Part shown: piece after piece, positions 28,626 to 37,680 of the stretch | Numbering within the stretch: the stretch's first letter is position 1 | Layout of the letters: every line of letters begins with the position of its first letter | Assembly (NCBI GenBank): GCA_963820095.1 | Contig: CAWFZA010000020.1 | Coordinates: forward strand, 18,187-82,186 | DNA from: Roseiarcus sp963820095 | Lineage (GTDB): Bacteria > Pseudomonadota > Alphaproteobacteria > Rhizobiales > Beijerinckiaceae | DNA length: 64,000 nt | Direction: 5' to 3' | Position numbers and translations under genes: made by a program | Notes under the pieces: generated by a model | Databases searched by the model: none | Seen by the model: the letters and a program-made list of their open reading frames with translations, nothing else | Told to the model about the DNA's origin: nothing

Positions 28626-28746
28626 CGGACACCTCCACGGCGAGCCAGCCATAGCCGAAACTTCGGCCCACGACCAGCAGCATGCTGGCCTGCCCACGAG
28701 CGAAGGCCGACGCGAGACCCTGGCCTTTCGCCAAGTATCTGGAAGC

Positions 28747-30207
28747 CTAGGCGTCGATCCGCTTGATGAACCAGTTGAGGATTCGCGCCCAGATCTCGTC
28801 CTTGCCGATCAGGTCCTCGACCCCGTGTTCGAGGTTCGGGTTGTCGTTGACCTCGATGACGACGATTTCCCCGTCAGTTTCCTTGATGTCGACACCGTAA
28901 AGGCCGGGGCCGACCGCGCGCACGGCCCTCAGCGCAGCGTCGATGACGGGCGGCGGCGCGTCGCCGATGGGAAGCGTCTTCGATCCGCCCTCCCGCGCCC
29001 CGTTCGGCCCATGCTTGATGATCTGCCAGTGTCCGCGCGCCATCTGGTACTGGCAGACAAACAGCGGCTCGCCGTCGAGCACGCCGACCCGCCAGTCGAA
29101 CTTGGTCGGCATGAACTTCTGCGCCAGCAGGAGGTCCGTGTCCTCGAACAGTTGGTCGGACAGCTTTTTCAGCTCTTCGGCGTTCTCGACCTTATGCACG
29201 CCGCGCGAGAACGAGCCGTCGGGAATCTTGACCACCATTGGCCAGCCGAGCTGGCGTTCAGCCTTGATCAGGTCGGGGTCGTCCGCCAGCATGACCGTGG
29301 GGGGCGTCGGGACGCCGTGAGCCTCCAGAAGTTCATTCAGGTAGACCTTGTTGGTGCAGCGGATCATCGCCTGAGGGTCGTCGATGACCGGCATGCCTTC
29401 GCTTCTGGCGCGCTGGGCGAAGCGGTAGGTGAAATTGTCGATCGAGGTGGTCGCGCGGATGAACAGGCCGTCGAATTCCGCCAGCTCCGCGAGCTGCCGT
29501 CTGGTGATGAGCTCGACCGCCACCGACTGCTTTTCGGCGATCCGCTGGAAATATCGGAGCGTCTCGGGCGAGGACGGGGGCAGCTCTTCTTGCGGATCGT
29601 GCAGAACAGCCAGCGAATAGCGGGCGATCGGACGGCCTCGCGGATTGCGCCAGTCGCGCTGGGTGTGCCGATGCAGACTCGCGCGGAAGAATTCCGTCTC
29701 TTCCCGCCCGAGCTTGGCGAGCGGGCGGGCGCGCAGCCGTTCGATTCTCCAGCGTTTGCCGGGCGTGATCGTGACCTCAATCGCTGGGCAACGGTACCAG
29801 TCGAACAATAGACGGCCGAAGGCCTCGAAACGTTGATCCTGGGCGAAGCCGAAGCAGAACAGAAGGTCGAAGGTTGTGTCCTCCGTCGCGCGCGCCTTGG
29901 TCGCGGCCGCGGTCAGCGCCTCCTGCAATTCCGGCAGCGACTGCTCGTAGAGTTTCAATTCGCGCAAGTCGAGCATGGTCTCGACGGTCGGGATCACCCG
30001 ATGCCCGCGCGCTTCGGCAAGCAAAGAGGCGTAATAGCCCTTCGATTGATAATTATAGGAACGCGACAGATTGATGATCTTCGCCCGCCCAAGGCCCGCA
30101 AATAGTTTTGGGCGCGCCAGATAGTCGCCCGTGGTGATGACTTTGTGCGGGGTGTCGGCGTTGGGAAAATCCCTCGCCTGATCGACCAGGATGACCCAGC
30201 CGTTCAT
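28747..30207 (-). CDS. RimK-family ATP-grasp ligase with N-terminal RLAN domain
   Basis: 486 residues. The N-terminal about 150 residues match the RimK-like N-terminal domain (ITTGDYLARPKLFAGLGRAK, IINLSRSYNYQSKGYYASLL, EARGHRVIPTVETMLDL). The ATP-grasp half has GLFIRATTSIDNFTYRFAQR, DPQAMIRCTNKVYLNELLEA, WPMVVKIPDGSFSRGVHKVE, GVDIKETDGEIVVIEVNDNP. ATP-grasp ligases of this type join amino acids to peptides or proteins; the substrate of this long subfamily is not known. The GNAT gene 135 bases upstream on the same strand is its usual companion. Confidence 0.85.
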   Translation of the reverse strand: MNGWVILVDQARDFPNADTPHKVITTGDYLARPKLFAGLGRAKIINLSRSYNYQSKGYYASLLAEARGHRVIPTVETMLDLRELKLYEQSLPELQEALTAAATKARATEDTTFDLLFCFGFAQDQRFEAFGRLLFDWYRCPAIEVTITPGKRWRIERLRARPLAKLGREETEFFRASLHRHTQRDWRNPRGRPIARYSLAVLHDPQEELPPSSPETLRYFQRIAEKQSVAVELITRRQLAELAEFDGLFIRATTSIDNFTYRFAQRARSEGMPVIDDPQAMIRCTNKVYLNELLEAHGVPTPPTVMLADDPDLIKAERQLGWPMVVKIPDGSFSRGVHKVENAEELKKLSDQLFEDTDLLLAQKFMPTKFDWRVGVLDGEPLFVCQYQMARGHWQIIKHGPNGAREGGSKTLPIGDAPPPVIDAALRAVRAVGPGLYGVDIKETDGEIVVIEVNDNPNLEHGVEDLIGKDEIWARILNWFIKRIDA

Positions 30208-30342
30208 GCCGCGCGCCAGTCGGGCCGTGCGGGAAGTCGCGACAGCTTTAGCATGATGACGGGCGGAAGCGGTCCTGATGTTCCGGGTAGAAGGTTCGAC
30301 GACGACCGGCGCAACTCAGTTCCGCGCTTCTCTCGCCTCCCC

Positions 30343-30888
30343 CTAGCGCGGGCGCGATGCGCGGCGCAATGGTCGAACGCGCTCGGCCAGGGGATTGTTC
30401 CGTGTTTCCCGTTGCGGAGTGGAAAGCAGCAACTTCTCATACCGCAGCGCGGTCGCCCCGTCGGCGTAGTAATGCGCGTGCTCGCCGAATAGGCGGAAGC
30501 CGCAACTTTCGTAGAGCGCGATCGCCGCGGAATTGTCGTAGCGGACTTCGAGGGTCATCGCCTCGCGGCGATGACGGAGCGCGTAAGCCTCGCAGACTTG
30601 CAGCAGCGCCCTGCCGACGCCGCGCCGGGCGAATCGCGCGTCGACTGCGAGGGAATAGATCCGCAAAGCCCGGGCGCCCTTGCGCAGCGACACCAGTACG
30701 TAGCCCGCCAGCTCATCGTCGATCGTCGCCGCGATCACCGGGCGATGAGGCGCCCGAAGGAATTCGCGCAAGGACCGCCGCGAAACTCGGTCGGTTTCAA
30801 ACGATTCAGTCTCAAGCCGCGCAATCGAATCGAGATCGCGAGGGCGCGCCTCGCGGATGGCGATGCTGCCTTGGCGCCAGTTATTCAT
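30343..30888 (-). CDS. GNAT family N-acetyltransferase
   Basis: 181 residues with the GNAT acetyl-CoA loop RRGVGRALLQVCEAYALRHR (about 88-107), preceded by IYSLAVDARF and followed by LEVRYDNSAAIALYESCGF, as in RimI-like acetyltransferases. The C-terminus is basic. In many proteobacteria a GNAT, sometimes fused to a peptidase C39-like domain, stands beside the long RimK protein; here only the GNAT part is present. This suggests the pair forms a peptide- or protein-modifying unit, with target unknown. Confidence 0.82.
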   Translation of the reverse strand: MNNWRQGSIAIREARPRDLDSIARLETESFETDRVSRRSLREFLRAPHRPVIAATIDDELAGYVLVSLRKGARALRIYSLAVDARFARRGVGRALLQVCEAYALRHRREAMTLEVRYDNSAAIALYESCGFRLFGEHAHYYADGATALRYEKLLLSTPQRETRNNPLAERVRPLRRASRPR

Positions 30889-31031
30889 GCGGAAAAACCG
30901 GCGCCTTGTTCGGCGACCTCAATGCCATGAGCCGCGACTCAAATTGGCGGGCCGATACACCTGTCGGTCCCGGTGGCTGATGCAATAGCCAGGCTGGAGA
31001 GCCAGCGGCAACTCGATCAGGCGGCGTGGCT

Positions 31032-31757
31032 CTAAGCCAGGTATTGGCCGCCATTGGCCGAGAGCGTCGAGCCCGTGATGAAACCTGCTTCGTCGGAAGC
31101 GAGGAAGACGACGCAGCGAGCGACCTCCTCGGGCTGGCCCAGGCGGCGAACCGGGATCTGAGGCAGAATCGACTTTTCCAGCACGTCCTTGGGAACGGCC
31201 AAGACCATTTCGGTCGCGATGTAGCCGGGACAGATGGCGTTGACGGTGACGCCCTTATTAGCGTTCTCCTGCGCCAGCGCCTTGGTGAAGCCGATGTCGC
31301 CGGCCTTTGAGGCCGAATAGTTCGCCTGACCCATTTGGCCTTTCTGACCATTGATCGAGGAGATGTTGATGATGCGACCGAAACCGCGCTCCCGCATGCC
31401 TTCGATCACCGGGCGGCACATGTTGAACAGGGAGTTGAGGTTGGTGTTGATGACGTCGTACCATTGCTCCGGCGTCATCTTGTGGAACATCCCGTCCTTG
31501 GTGATCCCGGCGTTGTTGACGAGAATGTCGACCGGGCCAAGGTCCTTGGCGACCTGGGCTAGGCCAGCGACGCAGTCTTCGTATTTCCCCACGCTCCACT
31601 TGTAGACGTGAACGCCGGTGTCGGCCTTGAACTTGGCGGCGGCGTCGTCGTTGGAATGGTAGGTCGCGGCGACCTCGCATCCAGTCGCTTTCAACGCCTT
31701 GGAAACAGCCGCGCCAATCCCTCGCGTGCCGCCCGTGACCACTGCGACCCTCGCCAT
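31032..31757 (-). CDS. phaB: Acetoacetyl-CoA reductase PhaB
   Basis: 241-residue short-chain dehydrogenase that reduces acetoacetyl-CoA to (R)-3-hydroxybutyryl-CoA with NADPH for polyhydroxybutyrate. Features are the glycine motif VTGGTRGIGAAVSKAL (about 6-21), NNAGITKDGMFHKM, NISSINGQKGQMGQANYSAS with the catalytic Ser-Tyr-Lys, and the C-terminal GSTLSANGGQYLA typical of PhaB. The ATG at 31757 follows GGGAGGAAAAA. It lies 50 bases downstream of phaA in a phaA-phaB operon. The polymerase gene phaC is not in the window. Confidence 0.93.
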   Translation of the reverse strand: MARVAVVTGGTRGIGAAVSKALKATGCEVAATYHSNDDAAAKFKADTGVHVYKWSVGKYEDCVAGLAQVAKDLGPVDILVNNAGITKDGMFHKMTPEQWYDVINTNLNSLFNMCRPVIEGMRERGFGRIINISSINGQKGQMGQANYSASKAGDIGFTKALAQENANKGVTVNAICPGYIATEMVLAVPKDVLEKSILPQIPVRRLGQPEEVARCVVFLASDEAGFITGSTLSANGGQYLA

Positions 31758-31807
31758 TTTTTCCTCCCAGATTTTTGCCGCGCGCCGTTGAGCCCGGTGC
31801 GGGCGGA

Positions 31808-32986
31808 CTACCGTTCGACAGCCATCGCAATCCCCATGCCGCCGCCGATGCAAAGCGTGGCGAGACCTTTTTTGGCGTTGCGGCGCGCCATTTCATGCAG
31901 CAGCGTCGTCAGCACTCGCGCGCCTGAAGCGCCGATCGGATGGCCGAGCGCGATCGCGCCGCCATTGACGTTGACGATCGCCGGATCCCAACCCAGGTCC
32001 TTGTTCACCGCCAGCGCCTGCGCAGCGAAAGCTTCGTTCGCTTCAACGAGCTCGAGATCCTTCACCGACCAGCCGGCCTTTTCCAGCGCCTTGCGGGTCG
32101 CCGGAATCGGGCCCGTGCCCATGATCGCCGGATCGACGCCCGCGGTTGCCCAGGAAACGATGCGCGCCATCGGCGTCAGCCCACGCTTCTTGGCCTCGGC
32201 GGCGGTCATGATCACCAATGCGGCCGCGCCGTCGTTGAGACCCGAGGCGTTGGCGGCGGTTACCGATCCGTCCTTGGAAAAGGCGGGCTTGAGTTTCGCC
32301 ATCGCCTCGTAGGTGGCGCCGTGGCGCGGATATTCATCGGCGTCGACGACGATGTCGCCCTTGCGGGACGATACTGTCACGGGCGCGATTTCATCCTTGA
32401 ACCGCCCGGCCTTCTGCGCCGCTTCGGCCTTGTTTTGCGAGCCGACGGCGAAACGATCCTGTTCCTCGCGGGTGATCTGCCATTTCTTGGCGATGTTCTC
32501 GGCCGTATTGCCCATGTGATAGCCGTGAAAAGCGTCGATCAGTCCGTCCTGCAGCATGGTGTCGACGAGCTTCATTTCCCCCATCTTCACGCCGCTCCGC
32601 AGATAGGCGGCGTGGGGGGCGATCGACATCGATTCCTGGCCGCCCGCCACAATGATATGGGCGTCGCCATTCGCGATCTGTTGGAGGCCGAGAGCGACCG
32701 CGCGCAGGCCGCTGCCGCACAGCTGATTGACTCCGAAAGCGGTCTTTTCCTGCGGAACCCCGGCCTTCATCGCCGCCTGCCGGGCCGGGTTTTGCCCTTC
32801 GGCCGCGGTGAGGATCTGGCCCAGAATCACCTCGTCAACCTCGCCCGCATCGACCTTGGCGGCCTCAAGAGCGCTCTTGATCGCGACGGCGCCGAGATCG
32901 TGCGCAGGCGTCGATCCGAAGGCGCCGTTGAAAGAGCCCACGGCGGTTCGCTTTGCGCTTGCGATGACAATCTCAGAGGCGGGCAT
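31808..32986 (-). CDS. phaA: Acetyl-CoA C-acetyltransferase PhaA (beta-ketothiolase)
   Basis: 392 residues. Condenses two acetyl-CoA to acetoacetyl-CoA. The nucleophile region NQLCGSGLRAVALG (Cys about 89), the NEAFAAQALAVN segment, the GGAIALGHPIGASGAR His motif and the C-terminal CIGGGMGIAMAVER with the second catalytic Cys are all intact. The ATG at 32986 follows AAGGAGACTCAC. First gene of phaA-phaB. Confidence 0.95.
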   Translation of the reverse strand: MPASEIVIASAKRTAVGSFNGAFGSTPAHDLGAVAIKSALEAAKVDAGEVDEVILGQILTAAEGQNPARQAAMKAGVPQEKTAFGVNQLCGSGLRAVALGLQQIANGDAHIIVAGGQESMSIAPHAAYLRSGVKMGEMKLVDTMLQDGLIDAFHGYHMGNTAENIAKKWQITREEQDRFAVGSQNKAEAAQKAGRFKDEIAPVTVSSRKGDIVVDADEYPRHGATYEAMAKLKPAFSKDGSVTAANASGLNDGAAALVIMTAAEAKKRGLTPMARIVSWATAGVDPAIMGTGPIPATRKALEKAGWSVKDLELVEANEAFAAQALAVNKDLGWDPAIVNVNGGAIALGHPIGASGARVLTTLLHEMARRNAKKGLATLCIGGGMGIAMAVER

Positions 32987-33313
32987 GTGAGTCTCCTTGG
33001 AGAGAATTGGCGGAGCTGAGTGGTCGGATGAGTTGTACACGATCCGACACCGAGGGCGCTATCCTTCTATATAGGCGCTGCGGCGCGCCAGCGGTAGCCG
33101 AAGTCGATCGCAATGCGGCATTCTCGCTTAGGCTCCCAAGTCAAGGCTTGCGGCGAGAGCGGCGGCTCGAATGGTGGATGAAGACACCCGATTCAACAAA
33201 ATGGTCAGCGTAGACGTAGCGACGGCCGGGGAAAACCCTGCGCCGCGACTTGACGTGAACACGCGTTCGGCGCGATCCGTCGCGCTCCACGAAATCATAG
33301 CGAGGGCGCCGGA
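32987..33313. other. Divergent promoter region between phaA and gapR
   Basis: About 327 bases holding the promoters of the leftward phaAB operon and rightward gapR. Short open frames here lack coding character. No palindromic operator stands out. Confidence 0.4.
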
Positions 33314-33589
33314 ATGAATATGGCGAAAGCAACCGATACGGAGACGCCCGCGGTGAGCGCGGTCAACCCCGGCCATCTTCGCGCATTCATCGAGCGGATC
33401 GAGCGGCTCGAAGAAGAGAAGAAGGCGCTGGCTGGCGACATCAAGGATGTCTATGGCGAAGCGAAGGCGAATGGTTTCGATGTGAAAATCATGCGCAAGA
33501 TCGTGTCGATCCGAAAGCAGGACCGCGACAGCCGGATCGAGGAGGAGACGGTGCTCGATCTTTATCTGGCGGCGCTGGGGATGAATTGA
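33314..33589 (+). CDS. gapR: GapR-family nucleoid-associated protein (DUF2312)
   Basis: 91 residues. The DUF2312 core is HLRAFIERIERLEEEKKALA followed by GDIKDVYGEAKANGFDVKIM, RKIVSIRKQDRDSRIEEE and a C-terminal LYLAALGM. GapR in Caulobacter binds overtwisted, AT-rich DNA ahead of replication forks and helps topoisomerases. The length is normal. An ATG two codons downstream is an alternative start. Confidence 0.93.
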   Translation: MNMAKATDTETPAVSAVNPGHLRAFIERIERLEEEKKALAGDIKDVYGEAKANGFDVKIMRKIVSIRKQDRDSRIEEETVLDLYLAALGMN

Positions 33590-33758
33590 AGGGTGAAGGC
33601 GCCGGGCTGGCCCAGGCCGCCAATCTCGCCGAGCAAGGGCCCCTCGATGGCGATCGCCTGAGTTCCACGTGACGCCCGGCTTGCCACGGCGCTGATCCAT
33701 GCCACAATGATTTGACCTTGCGGGGCATGGCGGACGCATTCATCCAGCGAGAAATACA

Positions 33759-34289
33759 ATGGTTGCGCGATATGCAAATGGCGGTTTTGGAGCAGCAATC
33801 GCCCTGTTGATCGGTTCGGCGGTCTTTGCCGCCGGGTTGTTTTCCGCGACCGCCAATTGCCGCGCTGACGAAGTCGCGCCGCTCACGATCGAGCGACCCT
33901 CGAAACAAACCGTCGCGCTTACCCAAGGGTTCTCAACGACAGTTCACAGCGAGCGTCCCTTTGCCAAGATCTCGATAACCGATCCGGATATCGTAGATCT
34001 TGTCCTCCGCAGCGACAAGACCGCTGTCCTTATCCCGCAACGTCTGGGAAGGACGAACGTTGATTTCCTTGACGACCACGGAAGTCTGATGGGCAGCCTG
34101 GATGTCCGGGTCGTCAGACAATCCATAGGCGATCGCGTGGTTGTCTACGATCGTCCATCCCTGGGAGCCTATTCGGCGTTCCATTGTGGGCCAAATGGAT
34201 GCGAGCACTTCGAGGAGATCCCCAACAAGGAGGAAGCCCTTACGCCAGGGGCCCCGCAGGCTCGCATCCCGATGGGGATGCCTCAGTAA
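33759..34289 (+). CDS. Secretin N-domain-like exported protein (CpaC/RcpA N-terminal type)
   Basis: 176 residues with a signal sequence (about 10-35) followed by one domain: LTIERPSKQTVALTQGFSTT, RPFAKISITDPDIVDLVLRS and VLIPQRLGRTNVDFLDDHGS. This is the pilus assembly N-terminal domain found before secretin rings in Flp/Tad pili. No secretin domain follows; instead the protein ends in a short unrelated tail with two Cys. A stand-alone periplasmic adaptor role is possible but unproven. No tad genes are nearby. Confidence 0.75.
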   Translation: MVARYANGGFGAAIALLIGSAVFAAGLFSATANCRADEVAPLTIERPSKQTVALTQGFSTTVHSERPFAKISITDPDIVDLVLRSDKTAVLIPQRLGRTNVDFLDDHGSLMGSLDVRVVRQSIGDRVVVYDRPSLGAYSAFHCGPNGCEHFEEIPNKEEALTPGAPQARIPMGMPQ

Positions 34290-34332
34290 GGATAGGCGCA
34301 CTCGACACGGAGGGCGGGCGCGCCAAGTCCCT

Positions 34333-34509
34333 CTAGGCTCGACGGATGAGCGCGAACACGACTCCGACGATCACAATGATGACCGCGAGCCAAATCAGGA
34401 GGTGAGCCCCGCTCATGGCGGTGCCGGCCACGCCGCCAAATCCCAACAGCGCCGCGACCACCGCGATCACGATCAGGACAAGCGCATAATAGACGAGATT
34501 TCCGGGCAT
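34333..34509 (-). CDS. Small membrane protein, DUF1328 family
   Basis: 58 residues with two transmembrane helices, YYALVLIVIAVVAALLGFGG and LIWLAVIIVIVGVVFALI, separated by VAGTAMSGAHL. This is the YtjA/DUF1328 pattern. Function is unknown; members are often part of stress regulons. The ATG (34507-34509) has GGAGG about nine bases upstream, and an EcfG-like promoter lies at 34562-34587. Easily missed because of its size. Confidence 0.8.
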   Translation of the reverse strand: MPGNLVYYALVLIVIAVVAALLGFGGVAGTAMSGAHLLIWLAVIIVIVGVVFALIRRA

Positions 34510-34561
34510 ATAAGTCGATCCTCCAGCGGCTGGACACGCATGTCCGCAAGCCGAAGGACTG

Positions 34562-34587
34562 AACTCGGATGGGCTGCGTTTGGTTCC
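34562..34587 (-). promoter_or_regulatory. Candidate sigma-EcfG promoter of the DUF1328 gene
   Basis: On the minus strand GGAAC (34587-34583) and AGTT (34565-34562) are 17 bases apart, one mismatch from GGAAC-N16/17-CGTT. It lies 53 bases upstream of the DUF1328 ATG. The match and the stress-linked family support each other; motif evidence only. Confidence 0.45.
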
Positions 34588-34957
34588 GTTGCGTTTGAGC
34601 AGAGTGGGAATCGCGGGGACCCCTGGGCCTGGCCAGGATCAAGTCTGGGACGGTCCTGACGACCTCGCTCCAAGGCGCATGCCTCGAGCACCGGGCGATA
34701 GCCAACGCTAGAACCGCAAATCTTCTGCGAATTTGGCCTTTGCAGCGAGATTTCGTGGAAAGCGCCTTTCGTGAACCCGAACCATCGCTCTCGGCCGTCA
34801 CGGCCGGGCTTGACGCACGGCTGTCCGGTTCATGTCGCCGCCCAGCTCCGTTCGAGGTTGGCGGGAGTCGATCTTTGGCGTGGGGAGGATCTTGCGGAGG
34901 CGGGAGACCGTGATCTCATTCCGGAGACCAATACCGAAGGGCCTGAAGGCGGTTGCG
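34588..34957. other. Intergenic region, nothing recognised
   Basis: About 370 bases between the DUF1328 promoter and the end of an SDR gene. Short frames are shadows of the GC-rich composition. No tRNA or terminator was identified. Confidence 0.35.
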
Positions 34958-35764
34958 TCAGAGGTCTTCGAGCGTCAGCTCCCGTCTCATGACGATATTG
35001 CCCGACATCAAGCCGCAGTCTACGGGCAAGGCCACGCCGGTGATCGCCGAGGCGGCGTCGGACGCCAGAAAGCCAACGGCTCTCGCGACATCGACAGGCT
35101 CGACGATGCGCCCAAGGGGATACCAGCGCCTGAGCGTCTCCAGGACCTTGGCATCCTTGGCGGCGCGCTTCTCCCAGACGGGCGTGCGTATCGTCCCCGG
35201 CAGCACGATATTGGCGCGGACGCCGTAAGGTCCATATTCCTGCGCCAACGACCGGGTGAGCGAGATCATCGCCGCCTTGCCGGCGCTGTAGGCTGGATCG
35301 CCAAGCGCGCTTAAGCCGTTGACCGAACCGATATTGATGATGACGCCCGAATGTTTCGCCACCATGCCAGGGATCACGGCCTGAGCGCAGAAATAGGCGC
35401 TGTCCAAGTTGAGCTTGATCTCGTGGCGCCATCCGGCCGCATCGGTGCGGGCCAAGGTTCCATGGCTCGATCCGCCGGCGTTGTTGACGAGAATGTCGAC
35501 TGGCCCCAACGCGCCGGCCAGCGAAGCGAATGCGCGCTCGACCTCCGGAGGTTCGCTGATATCCGCCGCAACCGCGGCGAACGTCGCGGGGCTCGCTTCA
35601 AGGTCGGATCGAAGGCTCTCGACAGTCGCCTTCTTATCGATGGCGGCGACCTTAGCCCCCTCGTCAATGAAGTAACGGCACAGGCTCAGCCCGACGCCGC
35701 CTGCGGCGCCGGTGATTGCGACAACTTTGCCTTTGAATGTTCCGCCGTGCCCCGCCGTCGTCAC
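34958..35764 (-). CDS. Short-chain dehydrogenase/reductase (SDR)
   Basis: 268 residues. Rossmann motif VVAITGAAGGVGLSLCRYFI (about 14-33), NNAGGSSHG, and the catalytic NIGSVNGLSALGDPAYSAGK (Ser-Tyr-Lys). The C-terminus is typical of classical SDRs. The GTG start (35762-35764) overlaps the stop of the upstream permease (GTGA), so it is the last gene of a transport operon. This suggests it oxidises the imported compound or a derivative; the substrate is unknown. Confidence 0.85.
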   Translation of the reverse strand: MTTAGHGGTFKGKVVAITGAAGGVGLSLCRYFIDEGAKVAAIDKKATVESLRSDLEASPATFAAVAADISEPPEVERAFASLAGALGPVDILVNNAGGSSHGTLARTDAAGWRHEIKLNLDSAYFCAQAVIPGMVAKHSGVIINIGSVNGLSALGDPAYSAGKAAMISLTRSLAQEYGPYGVRANIVLPGTIRTPVWEKRAAKDAKVLETLRRWYPLGRIVEPVDVARAVGFLASDAASAITGVALPVDCGLMSGNIVMRRELTLEDL

Positions 35765-36642
35765 CCTTTCAACGCCCCTTCCATAAGCCCCTTGAAGAAC
35801 AGCCGCTGCGCCAAAGTGAACGCGATGATGCCCGGAGTCACGACGATGACGTACACCGCCGCAAGATTGGGCCAGGCCCACTGCCCTTGTCCCGCTTGGG
35901 CGGCGGCGAGAACCACCGGCATGGTGCGTTTTGCCTCGTCATCGATGAGCGTCAAGCAGAATAGATATTCGCCCCAAGCCGCGACAAAATTGACGATGAA
36001 GATAACGACCAGGCCGTTGCGCACCATTGGCAGGCCAACCTCCCACAGCGCCCGCCAATGGCCGGCCCCGTCGATCCTCGCCGATTCGAACATCTCGTGC
36101 GGCACGAGCTGGAACATGCTGCGCATGATCAGGATGCTGATCGCCAGCTGCAGGGTGACGTAGGGCAGTATGAGGCCGCTCGTGTTGTTGATCAGGCCTA
36201 GCATATGCTGCGTTTGGTAAATGCTGATGATCGAGACGACGCGAACGGGGAAATAGAGGGAAATGAGGAGCGCCGTCACAACGAGCCCGGAACCGAGCGG
36301 ACGGATGTGGACCAGCGCGTACCCCGCTAGCACGGCGCAGACCGTCGTGATGAGAACGGTCGCCGCCGTCACATAGATGCTGTTGAACAGATTCACCGGC
36401 AGCGTCGCGATGTGCTGAAAGACGAAGCTATAGTGCGTGAAATCGAAACGCTTCGGCCAGAAATTGCCTTGCATCGCGTCGGGAAGCGACTTCACCGACA
36501 TGATCAGCACCCAGGCGAGCGGCAGCAGGATGATGAGATTGAACAGGTTGATCACCACATGGCGAAGCGTCACGGTCCCGACAGACGCAGCGACCTCGTC
36601 TCTCAATCCGTTGACAGGGCCATGATCGGCTTCGAGCGTCAT
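35761..36642 (-). CDS. Carbohydrate-type ABC transporter permease (MalG-like)
   Basis: 293 residues, six predicted helices. The C-terminal EAA loop is FESARIDGAGHWRALWEVGLP (about residues 190-210), where the ATPase docks. N-terminal helix NLFNLIILLPLAWVLIMSVK and PVRVVSIISIYQTQHMLGL in the middle fit the CUT1 family. It starts two bases after the stop of the other permease. No ATP-binding gene is present nearby, so it must share an ATPase encoded elsewhere. Confidence 0.9.
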   Translation of the reverse strand: MTLEADHGPVNGLRDEVAASVGTVTLRHVVINLFNLIILLPLAWVLIMSVKSLPDAMQGNFWPKRFDFTHYSFVFQHIATLPVNLFNSIYVTAATVLITTVCAVLAGYALVHIRPLGSGLVVTALLISLYFPVRVVSIISIYQTQHMLGLINNTSGLILPYVTLQLAISILIMRSMFQLVPHEMFESARIDGAGHWRALWEVGLPMVRNGLVVIFIVNFVAAWGEYLFCLTLIDDEAKRTMPVVLAAAQAGQGQWAWPNLAAVYVIVVTPGIIAFTLAQRLFFKGLMEGALKG

Positions 36643-36644
36643 CG

Positions 36645-37601
36645 TCAGCCTTTCGGACGGAAGATCCAGATGAGTCCCGCCATGACGAACATCATGGCGG
36701 TGGCGCCGATCATCCCAATGGCGGCGGCATAGCCTTGACGCCAGAGCCCGGTGTGGAACGCTTGGTCGTACATGAAAACGGTCCAAGTGTAGGTCGGCGA
36801 AGCCCGGTTGAAGCCGCCGAAGATGAGATATTCGTCGATCACCGCCATCGCCGAGCCGAAGCGCAAGACCACCAGAATCATCATGATCGGCGCGAGCTGC
36901 GGCCGCGTCACATGCCAGAACACCTGCCACTCGTTTGCGCCGTCGATGCGCGCTGCGTCCGGCAATTCCTTGGGAATGGCGGCGAGGCCGGCGATAAAGA
37001 AGATCGTGTGATAGCCGAGGCCCCACCAGACTTCCATAATCGCAATCGCCGGAAGCGTGAGCACGGTGCCTCCGAGCCATTGCGGCGCATTTTGCAGGGT
37101 GAACAGCCCGAATGTATTGACCAGCAGATGATTGATCGGGCCGCTCTGATAATTGTACATCCACTTCCACAAGACGAAGATCAGGGTGCTCGGAATGACT
37201 GCCGGGATGAGCAGGATCACGCGATAGAGCGTGGCGAGACGCTGGTTTCCGACTCGGTCGACGAGGATCGCGAGAAGCAGGGGAAGGATGATCGTTCCGG
37301 GCAGGAACATCATCGTGAACACGGCCGCCCGCCATAGGCTCGACCACATCAGCGGGTCGCGAAGCGCCTGCGCATAATTGGCGAACCAGACCCACTGCGC
37401 CGGCTTGTCCGAGAGGAGCTGGAAGTTCGTGAAGCTCAGCCACAGAACGCGAACGATCGGCCAGACCTGATAGCCGATGAAAAAGAGAAGGGCGGGAACA
37501 AGAAACAGCCACTCCGCGACGCCCTTCCGCAGAAGAGGAGCGGGACCACCCGAAGCCCGTGCGCCGAGTTCAACTTCGTCGTCAACAATCGCTTGCGCCA
37601 T
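36645..37601 (-). CDS. Carbohydrate-type ABC transporter permease (MalF-like)
   Basis: 318 residues with six helices: WLFLVPALLFFIGYQVWPIV, AVFTMMFLPGTIILPLLLAI, RVILLIPAVIPSTLIFVLWK and others. The docking loop is LPDAARIDGANEWQVFWHVT (about 215-234). It belongs to the CUT1 group of sugar uptake systems. It lies between the binding protein gene (79 bases upstream) and the second permease. Confidence 0.9.
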   Translation of the reverse strand: MAQAIVDDEVELGARASGGPAPLLRKGVAEWLFLVPALLFFIGYQVWPIVRVLWLSFTNFQLLSDKPAQWVWFANYAQALRDPLMWSSLWRAAVFTMMFLPGTIILPLLLAILVDRVGNQRLATLYRVILLIPAVIPSTLIFVLWKWMYNYQSGPINHLLVNTFGLFTLQNAPQWLGGTVLTLPAIAIMEVWWGLGYHTIFFIAGLAAIPKELPDAARIDGANEWQVFWHVTRPQLAPIMMILVVLRFGSAMAVIDEYLIFGGFNRASPTYTWTVFMYDQAFHTGLWRQGYAAAIGMIGATAMMFVMAGLIWIFRPKG

Positions 37602-37680
37602 TCACCCCATTCCAGCCGATCCAACTGCGCAGCGCGCCGCGGTTGCGACGCGGCGGCTCTCCGCCGCCGCGTCCTAGCGA

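Noticed and set aside
33562..33798. Possible 78-residue minus-strand gene overlapping gapR end
   Set aside because: Overlaps two well-supported genes and lacks a binding site for ribosomes.
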